Below the pieces are notes generated by a model. It was not told the origin of the DNA, ran no database searches, and was given only the letters and a program-made list of their open reading frames with translations. Positions 17,154 through 25,961 of a DNA stretch of 64,000 nucleotides are shown here, piece by piece. A program made the position numbers and the translations under genes. The stretch spans positions 7,175 through 71,174 of the forward strand of contig CAZSAC010000002.1 of NCBI GenBank assembly GCA_964604875.1, read 5' to 3'. This stretch comes from JAVVSR01 sp964604875 (lineage in GTDB: Bacteria > Bacillota > Clostridia > Christensenellales > CAG-917). Every line of letters starts with the position of its first letter. Position 1 is the first letter of the stretch.

Positions 17154-18209
17154 TTAGTTTATCTTAACAATCCAGCCAAATTCATCGGCTTCTTTGCCAT
17201 ATTGGATACCCGTCAGCTTGTCGTAAAGCCATTTGGTTATATCGCCCATTTTTTGATTGTTTATGGTCATAACCTTGTCTTTATACCCTATTACGCCAAC
17301 AGGAGATATAACGGCGGCTGTGCCCGTGCCGAACGCCTCGTCTAAAACGCCGTTATCATAGGCAGTTTCAATTTCGTCAATAGAAACCATACGTTCTTCC
17401 ACGGTATAACCCGCTTTTTTCAAAACGTTGATTGCGCTATCACGAGTGATACCGGGCAAAATCGTGCCGTCAAGCTTTGGCGTTACAACTTTTTTATCAA
17501 TCACAAAAAACATATTCATCGCGCCAACCTCGCCGACATATTTTCTTTCGGCAGCGTCCATCCATAAAACTTGGTCATAGCCTTTTGTTTTGGCAACCTC
17601 AGCCGCCATCAAGCTTGACGCATAGTTTCCACCGCATTTTGCCTCGCCCGTACCGCCGATAGCCGCGCGGTTAAAAATATCCTCAACATAGATTTTTGTT
17701 GGTTGTAGCCCGTTTGCATAATAGCTTCCAACGGGGCTTAGAATAACATAGAAAATATACTTTTTGCTGGGATGAACACCCAAAAACTCCTCATTGCCGA
17801 TTAATGTCGGGCGGATATATAAACTTGTGCCGGCAGACGTGGGAATCCAGTCTTTTTCAATGCGGATAAGCTCAAACAAGCCTTCCAAAACCTCGTCGAT
17901 AGGAAGCTCTGCCATACAAAGGCGTTTTGCGCTGCGGTTCATACGCAAAAAATTATCTTTGGGACGGAACATCGTAATTTTGCCTGAAGCGTCTTTATAG
18001 GCTTTCAATCCCTCAAAAATTTCCTGCCCGTAATGGAACACCACGCTTGCAGGGTCTAACGCCAAGGAGGAATATGGTTTAATTTCAACCTCGCTCCATT
18101 TGCCGTTGGCGTATTCCATATAAAGCATATGGTCGGTAAAATATTTACCGAAGCCCAGTTTAGAAAAATCGGGTTTTTGTTTCAAAGTTTTTGCTAAAGT
18201 AATTTTCAT
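17154..18209 (-). CDS. ilvE: Branched-chain amino acid aminotransferase
   Basis: A 351-residue class IV PLP aminotransferase that transaminates leucine, isoleucine and valine with 2-oxoglutarate. Features are VVFHYGQEIFEGLKAYK, FRPKDNFLRMNRSAKRL, the PLP lysine in GEAKCGGNYASSL, and the C-terminal LDEAFGTGTAAVISPVG that binds the cofactor phosphate. This is the long type II form (about 350 residues). It is the last gene of an aminotransferase-tyrS-yigZ-ilvE run with gaps of about 20 bases and is followed by a terminator. Confidence 0.96.
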   Translation of the reverse strand: MKITLAKTLKQKPDFSKLGFGKYFTDHMLYMEYANGKWSEVEIKPYSSLALDPASVVFHYGQEIFEGLKAYKDASGKITMFRPKDNFLRMNRSAKRLCMAELPIDEVLEGLFELIRIEKDWIPTSAGTSLYIRPTLIGNEEFLGVHPSKKYIFYVILSPVGSYYANGLQPTKIYVEDIFNRAAIGGTGEAKCGGNYASSLMAAEVAKTKGYDQVLWMDAAERKYVGEVGAMNMFFVIDKKVVTPKLDGTILPGITRDSAINVLKKAGYTVEERMVSIDEIETAYDNGVLDEAFGTGTAAVISPVGVIGYKDKVMTINNQKMGDITKWLYDKLTGIQYGKEADEFGWIVKIN

Positions 18210-18230
18210 TTTGCACCTCGATTTGTTATA

Positions 18231-18854
18231 TCAAAATTTTATATATTTTAGTTCAACGGTTTTTATTAAAACCTTTCCGGCGGCGACGTCGTGCATGCGT
18301 GTTAAAAAAAGTGGAGCGTCTGTTTCGGGTACGGCAAAGCTAATTTTAACATTTTCCGCAAATGTCGAGCCTATGATGCTGTATCCGCTGTCTTGTATAA
18401 GTTGCTGCAATGCGCCGAAAAGCGAATAATCACATTCAGCCTCCATAACCTCGCAAAACTTATAGGTTGCGGTTGTTGCTATGTCCAAGCAATCGGCAAC
18501 CGACCTCGTGTACGCCGATACCAAACCGCCGGCGCCCAACTTAACCCCTCCGAAAAAACGTGTTACCACAACCACGATATTTGTTAAACGTTTTTTTCTA
18601 AGCACCTCCAGCATAGGCTGTCCCGCTGTGCCCTGAGGCTCTCCGTCGTCGGAAAATTTCATTTCCGAGCCTAGCGGATTGCAAATATAGGCATAGCAGT
18701 TGTGCGTGGCAAAAGGATTATCCTTTTTAACCTTGTCAATAAATACTTGCGCCTCGTCTGCGCTGTCAACTGCCGACACATAAGCTATAAAACGACTGCG
18801 TTCAATAACGATTTCGTTTTCATAGCTTCCGTCAATGGATAAATAATCTTTCAT
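18231..18854 (-). CDS. yigZ: YigZ/IMPACT family protein
   Basis: A 207-residue protein of the UPF0029/IMPACT family. The N-terminal domain carries the signature NPFATHNCYAYICN, EMKFSDDGEPQGTAGQPMLEVL, then VVVVTRFFGGVKLGAGGLVSAY. The C-terminal domain (about 140-207) is the ferredoxin-like DUF1949 fold. Its function in bacteria is unsettled; eukaryotic IMPACT affects translation regulation. It sits between tyrS and ilvE in an apparent operon. Confidence 0.93.
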   Translation of the reverse strand: MKDYLSIDGSYENEIVIERSRFIAYVSAVDSADEAQVFIDKVKKDNPFATHNCYAYICNPLGSEMKFSDDGEPQGTAGQPMLEVLRKKRLTNIVVVVTRFFGGVKLGAGGLVSAYTRSVADCLDIATTATYKFCEVMEAECDYSLFGALQQLIQDSGYSIIGSTFAENVKISFAVPETDAPLFLTRMHDVAAGKVLIKTVELKYIKF

Positions 18855-18878
18855 ATTCCCCCCAAAAAAGATGTTTAT

Positions 18879-20084
18879 CTATTCTATTGTCACCTTAAAG
18901 TGTATTTTCTTTCCCTTGTGGATAATAAACCCTTCTTCCGCTTGCGCTGATGTTATCTCGGCGGAGATGTCTTCAATCTTTTCGTCGCCGATACGGATTC
19001 CGCCGCCTTCAATCAATCGGCGCGCGTCGCTCTTACTTGGCGATATTCCGATTGCTGTTAAAATGTCAATCACTTTCGTGACGCCTTTTGCAAGAGTTTT
19101 TTCGGGCATATCCTCTCCGTCTCCGAACGCGCCTTTGGCTTTGTTTCTGGCTTCAACAGCATCGGCTTCGGAGTGAACCATCTTTGTAACCTCAAACGCA
19201 AGCCTTTCTTTTGCAACGTTAATGCGCTCGTCCTTAAATTGGCAAAGCTCTGCAATTTCTTCCAAACTGACATACGTCAAAAGCTTTAAACACTTTTCCA
19301 CGTCGTCATCGGCAATATTTCTCCAATATTGATAAAATTCATAAGGTGAGGTTTTGTCTGGGTCAAGCCACACCGCGCCTTTTTGCGTTTTGCCCATTTT
19401 CTTTCCCTCGGAAGTTGTCAATAACGCAAAAGTCATTGCAAAAGCGGACTTGCCCTCTTTTCTGCGGATTAAATCCGCGCCTGCCAAAATATTGGACCAT
19501 TGGTCATCGCCGCCACACTCTAACAGACAATTATATTTGCGGTTTAAAACCAAAAAGTCGTACGCTTGCATAAGCATATAGTTGAACTCTAAAAAGGTTA
19601 AGCCCTTTTCTAGGCGTTGCTTATAACACTCGGCAGTCAGCATTCTGTTGACTGAAAAGTTTGAGCCGATTTCCCTTAAAAAATCGATATAGTTCAAGTC
19701 CAAAAGCCATTCTGCGTTGTTTACCATAATGGCTGCGTTTTCACCCTCAAATGACAAAAACTTGCTCATTTGCTTTTTAAAGCAATCACAGTTATGTTGC
19801 ACGGTTTCGGGCGTCATAACCATACGCAAATCAGACCTGCCTGAAGGGTCGCCTATCATACCCGTACCGCCACCAATTAAGATAATCGGTTTGTGCCCTG
19901 CCTTTTGCATCCAACTCATAACGACAAGTTGAAGAAAATGTCCTACGTGCAGGCTGTCTGCAGTCGGGTCAAAGCCAATATAAAACGGAACGCTTTCAGT
20001 GGAAAGTTTCTCATAAAGTTCGTCCTCATAGACAGTCTGTTTAACAAAGCCTCTCGCTTTAAGTGTATCCAAAATATTAGGCAT
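18879..20084 (-). CDS. tyrS: Tyrosyl-tRNA synthetase
   Basis: A 401-residue class Ic synthetase. The HIGH equivalent is HVGH (YIGFDPTADSLHVGHFLQL, residues about 30-48) and the KMSKS equivalent is KMGKT at about 230. The C-terminal S4 domain (residues about 335-401: PSKSDARRLIEGGGIRIG) binds tRNA. The frame is open to 20159, but ATG 20084 is chosen for its GGAGG site and fit to the family. It overlaps the upstream aminotransferase by 8 bases, so no T-box leader is possible here. Confidence 0.97.
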   Translation of the reverse strand: MPNILDTLKARGFVKQTVYEDELYEKLSTESVPFYIGFDPTADSLHVGHFLQLVVMSWMQKAGHKPIILIGGGTGMIGDPSGRSDLRMVMTPETVQHNCDCFKKQMSKFLSFEGENAAIMVNNAEWLLDLNYIDFLREIGSNFSVNRMLTAECYKQRLEKGLTFLEFNYMLMQAYDFLVLNRKYNCLLECGGDDQWSNILAGADLIRRKEGKSAFAMTFALLTTSEGKKMGKTQKGAVWLDPDKTSPYEFYQYWRNIADDDVEKCLKLLTYVSLEEIAELCQFKDERINVAKERLAFEVTKMVHSEADAVEARNKAKGAFGDGEDMPEKTLAKGVTKVIDILTAIGISPSKSDARRLIEGGGIRIGDEKIEDISAEITSAQAEEGFIIHKGKKIHFKVTIE

Positions 20085-21276
20085 TTTTTTCCTCCAGTAA
20101 AGTTGTAAAATATTTCCCCAACGCTTGAACGCCTTTTTCAATTTGGGCAATCGTCGCATTGGAATAGTTTAATCTAAAAGTATTAAAGGTCTTGCCGTCC
20201 GCAAAGAACGAGCTTCCCGGGACGTAGGCGCATTTTGTCTTTTCGACAACGTCGGCAAAAATAGTATCTGTGTTTATAGAAGCGTCTTCAAACTCGGCAA
20301 AGATAAACAATCCGCCCTCTGGGTTGGTGAATTTTATGCCTTTGGGCATATATTTTTGGAGCGAATTATACATAGCGTCTTTTTTCGCCTTGTACATCAA
20401 AATAAGCTCCTTAATATGTGGCTCCAACAAGCCCTTATCTATATATTTATCAATTATCGCCTGCGAAAGATTAGACGTATGGACGTCCGCCGCTTGCTTT
20501 CCTATGGTCAATTTGCGGATAATTTCGGCGCTACCGACAGCAATCCCCGTGCGAAGCCCCGGCGCGATAATCTTGGAAAAACTTGTCAAATATATCACTC
20601 TGCCAGCTTTATCAAAGCTTTTTATGCTTGGCAATTTTTCCCCGTCAAAACGGATTTCACCATATGGATCGTCTTCTAAAATGATAAAATTATATTTTTC
20701 GGCAAGCTCTAAAAGCTTTTTCCGTCTGTCAAGTGACAGCGTCTTTCCCGTGGGGTTGGAAAAATTGGGCACCACATAAACGATTTTGGGCGAATACTTT
20801 TTAACTTTTTCTTCTAAATCCGAAATAATCAAGCCGTTTTCATCAGCGTCAACCCCGTATGCCTCAGCTTCATAGGTTTTTAAAATATGCAAAGCCGCCA
20901 AATAGGTAGGATTTTCAACCAAAATTTTATCGCCCTTGTTTAAAAACGCTTTAAAGGTTAAATCAATCCCCTGCTGTCCGCCAGAAATAATAAGAACTTC
21001 ATTATCGTTGGCGATAATACCGTTTCTTGCGATAAAAGCCCGCGCAGATTTTATAAGAGGTTTATAGCCTTCGGTTGCGCCGTATTGCAAAATATCGCCT
21101 GCGCTTGCCGACGATAAAAGCTCTGCGCTGATTTTTTGTAAATCCTCTTTGGGGATACCATCTTTTGCGGGAAAGCCTCCTGCAAAAGATATGATTTCGG
21201 GGTTATCCAAAAGCTTAAAAATTTCCCTTATGGCGTTACCCTTTAAATCCTTAATTCTATCACTAAACTCAATCAT
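20077..21276 (-). CDS. PLP-dependent aminotransferase (class I/II, LysN/MocR-like)
   Basis: About 399 residues, fold-type I aminotransferase. Motifs are IISFAGGFPAKDGIP at the N-terminus, GGQQGIDLTFKAF, NPTYLAALHIL, VPNFSNPTGKTLS, and the PLP lysine in TSFSKIIAPGLRTG. The sequence resembles the group with 2-aminoadipate, aromatic and valine-pyruvate transaminases, so the substrate is not certain. ATG 21276 follows GAGAGG; the earlier start in the same frame lacks a site. It is the first gene of the tyrS-yigZ-ilvE operon. Confidence 0.92.
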   Translation of the reverse strand: MIEFSDRIKDLKGNAIREIFKLLDNPEIISFAGGFPAKDGIPKEDLQKISAELLSSASAGDILQYGATEGYKPLIKSARAFIARNGIIANDNEVLIISGGQQGIDLTFKAFLNKGDKILVENPTYLAALHILKTYEAEAYGVDADENGLIISDLEEKVKKYSPKIVYVVPNFSNPTGKTLSLDRRKKLLELAEKYNFIILEDDPYGEIRFDGEKLPSIKSFDKAGRVIYLTSFSKIIAPGLRTGIAVGSAEIIRKLTIGKQAADVHTSNLSQAIIDKYIDKGLLEPHIKELILMYKAKKDAMYNSLQKYMPKGIKFTNPEGGLFIFAEFEDASINTDTIFADVVEKTKCAYVPGSSFFADGKTFNTFRLNYSNATIAQIEKGVQALGKYFTTLLEEKNA

Positions 21277-21320
21277 AAAACCTCTCAGCCACATTATTTT
21301 CGCTATATAAAATTTGATAT

Positions 21321-21349
21321 ATTATACCATTATTGGCACTAAGTTGCAA
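21321..21349 (-). promoter_or_regulatory. Promoter for aminotransferase-tyrS-yigZ-ilvE
   Basis: Minus-strand -35 TTGCAA (21344-21349), 17-base spacer, -10 TATAAT (21321-21326). The leader is only about 40 bases long. Confidence 0.65.
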
Positions 21350-21486
21350 ACCTTTCAACCAAAGTTTTGGCAATAATATTTTATATATAAGGAAATAATT
21401 TAGATATTATTGCTTTTATTTTTTCAATTTATGTGGTATACTTATGGCGGTTAAAAAAATAACAAAGTTTTTGGAGGTATAAACTT

Positions 21487-22179
21487 ATGCAATATTCGGT
21501 CGAAGTCGAAAAAATGTGTTGCGTAAAGAAAGGTCCTAACCACGGTCCCGCTCCTATCCCCGAGGAAGGCAAGTGGGTTCAAGCCCGTGAAATAAAGGAT
21601 ATCAGCGGTCTTACTCACGGCATCGGTTGGTGCGCTCCCCAACAAGGCGCGTGCAAGCTCACCTTAAACGTAAAAAACGGCATTATTGAGGAAGCGTTGG
21701 TTGAAACTCTCGGTTGTAGCGGTATGACTCACTCTGCGGCTATGGCGGCTGAAATTTTGACCGGAAAAACCATTTTGGAAGCGTTAAATACCGACCTCGT
21801 TTGCGACGCAATCAACACGGCTATGCGTGAATTATTTTTGCAAATCGTTTACGGCAGAACACAATCAGCTTTTTCCGAAGACGGTTTGACAATCGGCGCA
21901 GGACTTGAGGATTTAGGCAAAGGCTTACGCAGTCAAATCGGCACGATGTATTCCACAAATAAAAAAGGTACGAGATATTTGGAAATGGCTGAAGGCTATG
22001 TTACTCGTATCGGGCTTGACAAAGACGGCGAAATTATCGGATATGAGTTTGTTCACCTTGGAAAAATGATGGACGAAATCAAAAAAGGTATGTCTGCTGA
22101 CGACGCTTTGAAAAAATGTACCGGTTCTTACGGCAGATTTGCTACCGCCGTTAAGTTTATCGACCCTCGTAAAGAGTAA
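21487..22179 (+). CDS. NifU-like iron-sulfur scaffold family protein
   Basis: A 230-residue protein of the NifU_N-like group usually annotated as iron-sulfur cluster assembly scaffold protein. Conserved cysteines are C11-C12, C49, C56 and C77 (GWCAPQQGAC; ETLGCSGMTHSA). The GCSGMTHSA segment matches the cysteine loop of IscU-type folds. Unlike IscU it has an extended N-terminus and a C-terminal half rich in glycine (GLTIGAGLEDLGKGLR). A good GGAGGT site precedes the ATG, and a TATACT -10 box lies at 21437. It is followed after 14 bases by the GGGtGRT gene, its usual partner. The client of this pair is not known to me. Confidence 0.82.
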   Translation: MQYSVEVEKMCCVKKGPNHGPAPIPEEGKWVQAREIKDISGLTHGIGWCAPQQGACKLTLNVKNGIIEEALVETLGCSGMTHSAAMAAEILTGKTILEALNTDLVCDAINTAMRELFLQIVYGRTQSAFSEDGLTIGAGLEDLGKGLRSQIGTMYSTNKKGTRYLEMAEGYVTRIGLDKDGEIIGYEFVHLGKMMDEIKKGMSADDALKKCTGSYGRFATAVKFIDPRKE

Positions 22180-22193
22180 TTGGAGGCGCTATT

Positions 22194-23192
22194 ATGATTA
22201 AATTTGAAGGTTATGAAAGACGTATTGACAAAATTACCGCCTGCCTAAAAGAGTATGGCATATCTTCCCTTGAAGACGCTCAAGCTATCTGCCTAAATAA
22301 AGGCATAAACTGCGACGAATTAGTTCGCTCTATACAGCCTATCGCTTTTGAAAACGCCGTTTGGGCATACACCGTCGGGTGCGCAATAGCAATCAAAAAA
22401 GGTTGCAAGAAAGCCGCAGACGCCGCAGAGGCTATCGGTATCGGCTTACAATCTTTTTGCATTCCCGGTTCTGTTGCCGAGCAACGCTTAGTCGGCTTAG
22501 GTCACGGAAATCTTGCCGCTATGCTTTTGCGTGAAGAAACAAAATGCTTTGCATTCTTGGCTGGTCACGAAAGCTTTGCCGCAGCAGAAGGCGCAATCGG
22601 CATCGCAAGAAGCGCAAACAAAGTCAGAAAAGAGCCTTTACAGGTTATCTTAAACGGTCTTGGAAAAGACGCGGCGTATATTATCAGCCGTATAAACGGT
22701 TTCACCTATGTTCAAACAAAATATAACTATTATTCGGGCGAGCTTGAAATCGTAAAAACCACGCCATACAGCGACGGTGAACGCGCTAAGGTTCGTTGCT
22801 ACGGCGCAGACGACGTAAATGAAGGCGTTGCAATTATGCGGTACGAGAAGGTTGACGTTTCCATAACGGGAAACAGCACTAACCCCACCCGTTTCCAACA
22901 TCCTGTTGCAGGCACCTATAAAAAATGGACTGTCGACAACGGCAAAAAATATTTCTCAGTCGCCTCGGGCGGTGGCACAGGTCGTACGCTTCACCCCGAC
23001 AATATGGCGGCAGGTCCCGCTTCCTACGGCTTGACGGACACCATGGGCAGAATGCACAGCGACGCGCAATTTGCTGGCTCGTCCTCTGTCCCCGCGCACG
23101 TTGAAATGATGGGGCTTATCGGTATGGGCAACAACCCGATGGTAGGCGCGTCGGTTGCTTGCGCAGTTGCCGTTGAAGAAGCTCAAAAGTAA
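22194..23192 (+). CDS. GGGtGRT family protein
   Basis: A 332-residue protein of the family named for the motif GGGTGRT (seen as VASGGGTGRTLHPDNMAAGP near residue 260). The conserved C-terminal part continues GRMHSDAQFAGSSSVPAHVEMMGLIGMGNNPMVGASVA. Family members are conserved in anaerobes beside NifU-like proteins, as here, but I know of no established reaction. It has no signal peptide or membrane span. The strong conservation of glycine, histidine and aspartate suggests an enzyme. It is translated from an ATG with a GGAGG site in an operon with the preceding gene. Confidence 0.88.
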   Translation: MIKFEGYERRIDKITACLKEYGISSLEDAQAICLNKGINCDELVRSIQPIAFENAVWAYTVGCAIAIKKGCKKAADAAEAIGIGLQSFCIPGSVAEQRLVGLGHGNLAAMLLREETKCFAFLAGHESFAAAEGAIGIARSANKVRKEPLQVILNGLGKDAAYIISRINGFTYVQTKYNYYSGELEIVKTTPYSDGERAKVRCYGADDVNEGVAIMRYEKVDVSITGNSTNPTRFQHPVAGTYKKWTVDNGKKYFSVASGGGTGRTLHPDNMAAGPASYGLTDTMGRMHSDAQFAGSSSVPAHVEMMGLIGMGNNPMVGASVACAVAVEEAQK

Positions 23193-23200
23193 CAAAAACA

Positions 23201-23258
23201 CCCTATTTTAGGGCATTTTTAGAATGTATCAGGCGTTTGACCTTTTGGTTGAACGCCT
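23201..23258 (+). terminator. Terminators after the GGGtGRT gene
   Basis: A short CCCTA/TAGGG hairpin is at 23201-23213. A stronger one follows at 23231-23258 (AGGCGTT/AACGCCT plus ACC/GGT with one mismatch pair), followed by ATTTTTTT. Confidence 0.7.
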
Positions 23259-23388
23259 ATTTTTTTGGTTTGCCACACAATAGCCATACATTTTAGCAAT
23301 TTGTGTGGCGGAGACTATTTTTTTGTCTTTATTATATATTGTTTCAATTATCTCTGAAAGCCGTTATTATTTGGCGTTTTTCATTTAA

Positions 23389-23415
23389 AAAAGCAACCTT
23401 TTTGAGGTTGCTTTT
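23389..23415. terminator. Terminator after recR (bidirectional)
   Basis: AAAAGCAACCT/AGGTTGCTTTT 11-bp stem with a 5-base loop; a T-run follows on the minus strand. Between this and the plus-strand terminators, a 9-bp inverted repeat GCCACACAA/TTGTGTGGC at 23272-23309 has a 20-base loop and no assigned role. Confidence 0.8.
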
Positions 23416-23446
23416 GGTTTTATTTGTTTATTTGGTTTTATTTAGT

Positions 23447-24031
23447 TTAAAGTTCAATCCTCGTGCGCAAGGCGGTGGATAAGGTCATTTCGTCCGCATA
23501 TTCAATAACACTGCCCTCCGGAAGCCCTCTTGCAATCCTCGTAACCTTTATCCCCAACGGCTTAATAAGCTTGGCGATATATAACGCTGTCGCCTCACCC
23601 TCTACGTCGGGATTTGTTGCAACAATAACCTCTTTCACGCCGTCAAGCCTAGCCAACAATCCTTTAATATTGATGTCATCGGGACCAATCCTTTCTATCG
23701 GGCTGATAACCCCGTGCAATACGTGATAGACGCCGTTATAATCCTTGACTTTTTCCATTGCGGTGATATCTCGAGGCTCTTTTACAACGCAGATGATTGA
23801 TTTATCCCTAGAGGAACAAATTTCGCAAATATCGCTATCGGTATAATTTCCGCAGATTTTACAAAACCTTACGGTGCGTTTGACTTCTTTTAACGCATCA
23901 ATAAGCCCTTCAACGTCCTTGTCGGAACGAGTCAATATCGAATAGGCATAGCGCGCTGCCGTTTTTTCGCCCACCCCGTCAAATTTTGTAAACTCGGATA
24001 TCAACCGAGCAAGGGGTTCAATATATTTCAT
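23447..24031 (-). CDS. recR: Recombination protein RecR
   Basis: A 194-residue RecR, part of the RecFOR system that loads RecA on gapped DNA. It has the N-terminal helix-hairpin-helix (FTKFDGVGEKTAARYA) and a four-cysteine zinc finger (CKICGNYTDSDICEIC, residues about 57-72). The Toprim domain follows (ICVVKEPRDI, VIVATNPDVEGEATALYIAK) and the C-terminal Walker-like part is RIARGLPEGSVIEYADEMTLSTAL. Its ATG overlaps the ybaB stop by one base (TAATG). It lies in the classic dnaX-ybaB-recR cluster. Confidence 0.97.
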   Translation of the reverse strand: MKYIEPLARLISEFTKFDGVGEKTAARYAYSILTRSDKDVEGLIDALKEVKRTVRFCKICGNYTDSDICEICSSRDKSIICVVKEPRDITAMEKVKDYNGVYHVLHGVISPIERIGPDDINIKGLLARLDGVKEVIVATNPDVEGEATALYIAKLIKPLGIKVTRIARGLPEGSVIEYADEMTLSTALRTRIEL

Positions 24032-24363
24032 TAAAATAGACCGCCCATTTGACCTGCCATAGGCCCTAAAAGCTCCTGCGAGAGCTCGTCAACTTTGGAT
24101 ATTGCTTCATTAAATGCGGCCATAATTAAATCCTCCAGCATTTCAACGTCACTGGGGTCAACAGCCTCAGGCTTAATTTTTATGGCTGAAACGGTTTTAT
24201 TTCCGAGCATAGTAATTTCAACCATTCCGCCCGCCGCGCTGCCTATAACTTCTGTAGAAGCCAAATCCTCCTGCGCTTTTTGCATATCAGCTTGCATCTT
24301 TTGCGCTTGCTTAAAAAGCTGTTGCATATTTCCGCCGCCGAAGCCTCCAAAATTTTTTCCCAT
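24031..24363 (-). CDS. ybaB: YbaB/EbfC nucleoid-associated protein
   Basis: A 110-residue dimeric DNA-binding protein. The N-terminus is Gly/Phe/Asn-rich (MGKNFGGFGGGN), followed by the coiled helix LFKQAQKMQADMQKAQEDLA, the strand region GGMVEITMLGNKTVSAIKI, and a C-terminal helix. Length and order match the family. It has a GGAGGT ribosome site and sits between dnaX and recR. Confidence 0.95.
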   Translation of the reverse strand: MGKNFGGFGGGNMQQLFKQAQKMQADMQKAQEDLASTEVIGSAAGGMVEITMLGNKTVSAIKIKPEAVDPSDVEMLEDLIMAAFNEAISKVDELSQELLGPMAGQMGGLF

Positions 24364-24386
24364 AGTCTACCTCCGATTTTATGTCT

Positions 24387-25901
24387 CTATTTTGTGATTT
24401 TTATATCCGACCCGAAAATTTCCTTAAGTTTTGAAATAACGGTGTCTTCTGACTCATTTTCTTCTGATACGACAATATGCAATTTTATATTGCTTCCGCA
24501 AACTGTTGCCAATTTGTTTTCGATTGTCTGCATATTTTCTTTATCCAAAAGTAATACCGCATCCGACTTTTTTGAAAACAAAACTTTTAGTCTATCACCC
24601 GATAGCTCCGCCGATTTATAGTTGTTCATCGGGAAACCGAGCGCAAAGTTTTTATCAACGTTTACAATTTCTTGCCTACATTTTGCCCAAAGCGTAACGC
24701 CGTCAAACGTTGTTTCACCTAATTCAGGGCTTTTTTTTTCCGCAGAATTTATCACGGTGTTGCTTGACAACCTGTTTTCCAAGTTGCGAAGCCTTTGTAA
24801 AATCTCGGATACGCCTGTCTCTGTGGTTGCCTTTACAACAGCCGCCTCAATCAAAATCCTCGGTTGAGGGCTATATCTCAGCTCCGCGCTGATGCCCGTA
24901 AACAAATCCAAAATAAACAATAACTGTTGCGTATCTGCAATTTTTGAAATGCCAACAAGCTGATTATATATGTCTATTGGAAGCTTCAAAAGCTCCGCCG
25001 AGTTATCGCAATGCTTTATGAAAAGGATATTTCTAATATATGCGGCAATGTCCTTGGACAAAACCAAAATGTTTTTACCGAAATTGGCAAGCTCCGAAAT
25101 GATATTTAATGCCCCACCACAATCTTTTTTAATCAAACAATCAACCAAATTTATAATTTTATTCGGGTCGGATGCGCCCAAAACCTCAAGCACGTCCGAA
25201 TAGGTCAAAACCTTGCCTGAAAACGCTAAACACATTTCTGCAATGGAAAGGCTGTCTCTTACGCTACCTTCCCCTGCGGTTGCAATTAACGTCAAGGCTT
25301 CCTCTTCATATTTTTTCCCGATATCGTCAAAAATCATTTTTAGATTTCCAACAAGCTCCTCTATTCCCAAAAGCTTAAAATCAAACCGCATACATCTGGA
25401 CAAAATGGTTGCCGGCAACTTATGAACGTCGGTTGTCGCCAAAATGAAAACCACGTGAGAAGGCGGTTCTTCCAAGGTTTTTAGCAAAGCGTTAAACGCG
25501 CCCGACGTCATCATATGAACTTCGTCGATGATATATACTTTATATTTGGCTGAAACAGGTGGATATTTAACCTTTTCTCTTAAATCACGGATTTCGTCAA
25601 CGCTGTTATTGGATGCGGCGTCGATTTCAATTATATCCAAATTGCTTGGGTTGGAAAGCTCCTCGCAGACGGAGCATTTACCGCACGGCGAACCGTGTAC
25701 GGGGTGCTCACAATTTATGGCTTTGGCAAAAATCCGCGCAACAGTAGTTTTCCCCGTGCCTCTGGTGCCGGTGAACAAATACGCGTGACTGATGTTGCCT
25801 GCCTCAATTTGATTGACAAGCGTCCTAACAATGTGTGATTGTCCGATAAGTTTATCGAAAGTTTCGGGACGATACCTACGATAGAGAGAAGTTTGCGCCA
25901 T
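24387..25901 (-). CDS. dnaX: DNA polymerase III subunit tau (with possible gamma form)
   Basis: A 504-residue clamp-loader ATPase. Walker A is GTRGTGKTTVARI (about 45-57). The zinc module is CEHPVHGSPCGKCSVC. Walker B is YIIDEVHMM, sensor 1 is ILATTDVHKL and the SRC motif is LSRCMRFDF. Domain III ends near residue 370, and the tau-specific tail is short. At residue 388 a run of nine A (24731-24739) sits in the frame GAA AAA AAA AGC. One extra A, or a -1 slip, leads to TGA two codons later; one fewer A leads to TAG three codons later. A gamma-like product of about 391 residues is therefore likely. A promoter lies at 25929. Confidence 0.97.
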   Translation of the reverse strand: MAQTSLYRRYRPETFDKLIGQSHIVRTLVNQIEAGNISHAYLFTGTRGTGKTTVARIFAKAINCEHPVHGSPCGKCSVCEELSNPSNLDIIEIDAASNNSVDEIRDLREKVKYPPVSAKYKVYIIDEVHMMTSGAFNALLKTLEEPPSHVVFILATTDVHKLPATILSRCMRFDFKLLGIEELVGNLKMIFDDIGKKYEEEALTLIATAGEGSVRDSLSIAEMCLAFSGKVLTYSDVLEVLGASDPNKIINLVDCLIKKDCGGALNIISELANFGKNILVLSKDIAAYIRNILFIKHCDNSAELLKLPIDIYNQLVGISKIADTQQLLFILDLFTGISAELRYSPQPRILIEAAVVKATTETGVSEILQRLRNLENRLSSNTVINSAEKKSPELGETTFDGVTLWAKCRQEIVNVDKNFALGFPMNNYKSAELSGDRLKVLFSKKSDAVLLLDKENMQTIENKLATVCGSNIKLHIVVSEENESEDTVISKLKEIFGSDIKITK

Positions 25902-25928
25902 ATATCCGCCTATAATTTTGCTAGGTTA

Positions 25929-25957
25929 ATTATATAACATTATGGCTTTTTATGCAA
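25929..25957 (-). promoter_or_regulatory. Promoter for dnaX-ybaB-recR
   Basis: Minus-strand -35 TTGCAT (25952-25957), 17-base spacer, -10 TATAAT (25929-25934). Confidence 0.7.
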
Positions 25958-25961
25958 CCTA

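Noticed and set aside
23272..23309. Nine-bp inverted repeat with 20-base loop as a mobile element end
   Set aside because: No transposase, target-site duplication or second copy was found. It lies among terminators and may be a by-product of them.
25902..25961. SRP RNA gene upstream of dnaX, as in Bacillus
   Set aside because: Only about 60 bases separate the neighbouring genes and they hold the dnaX promoter. No SRP RNA fold was found.
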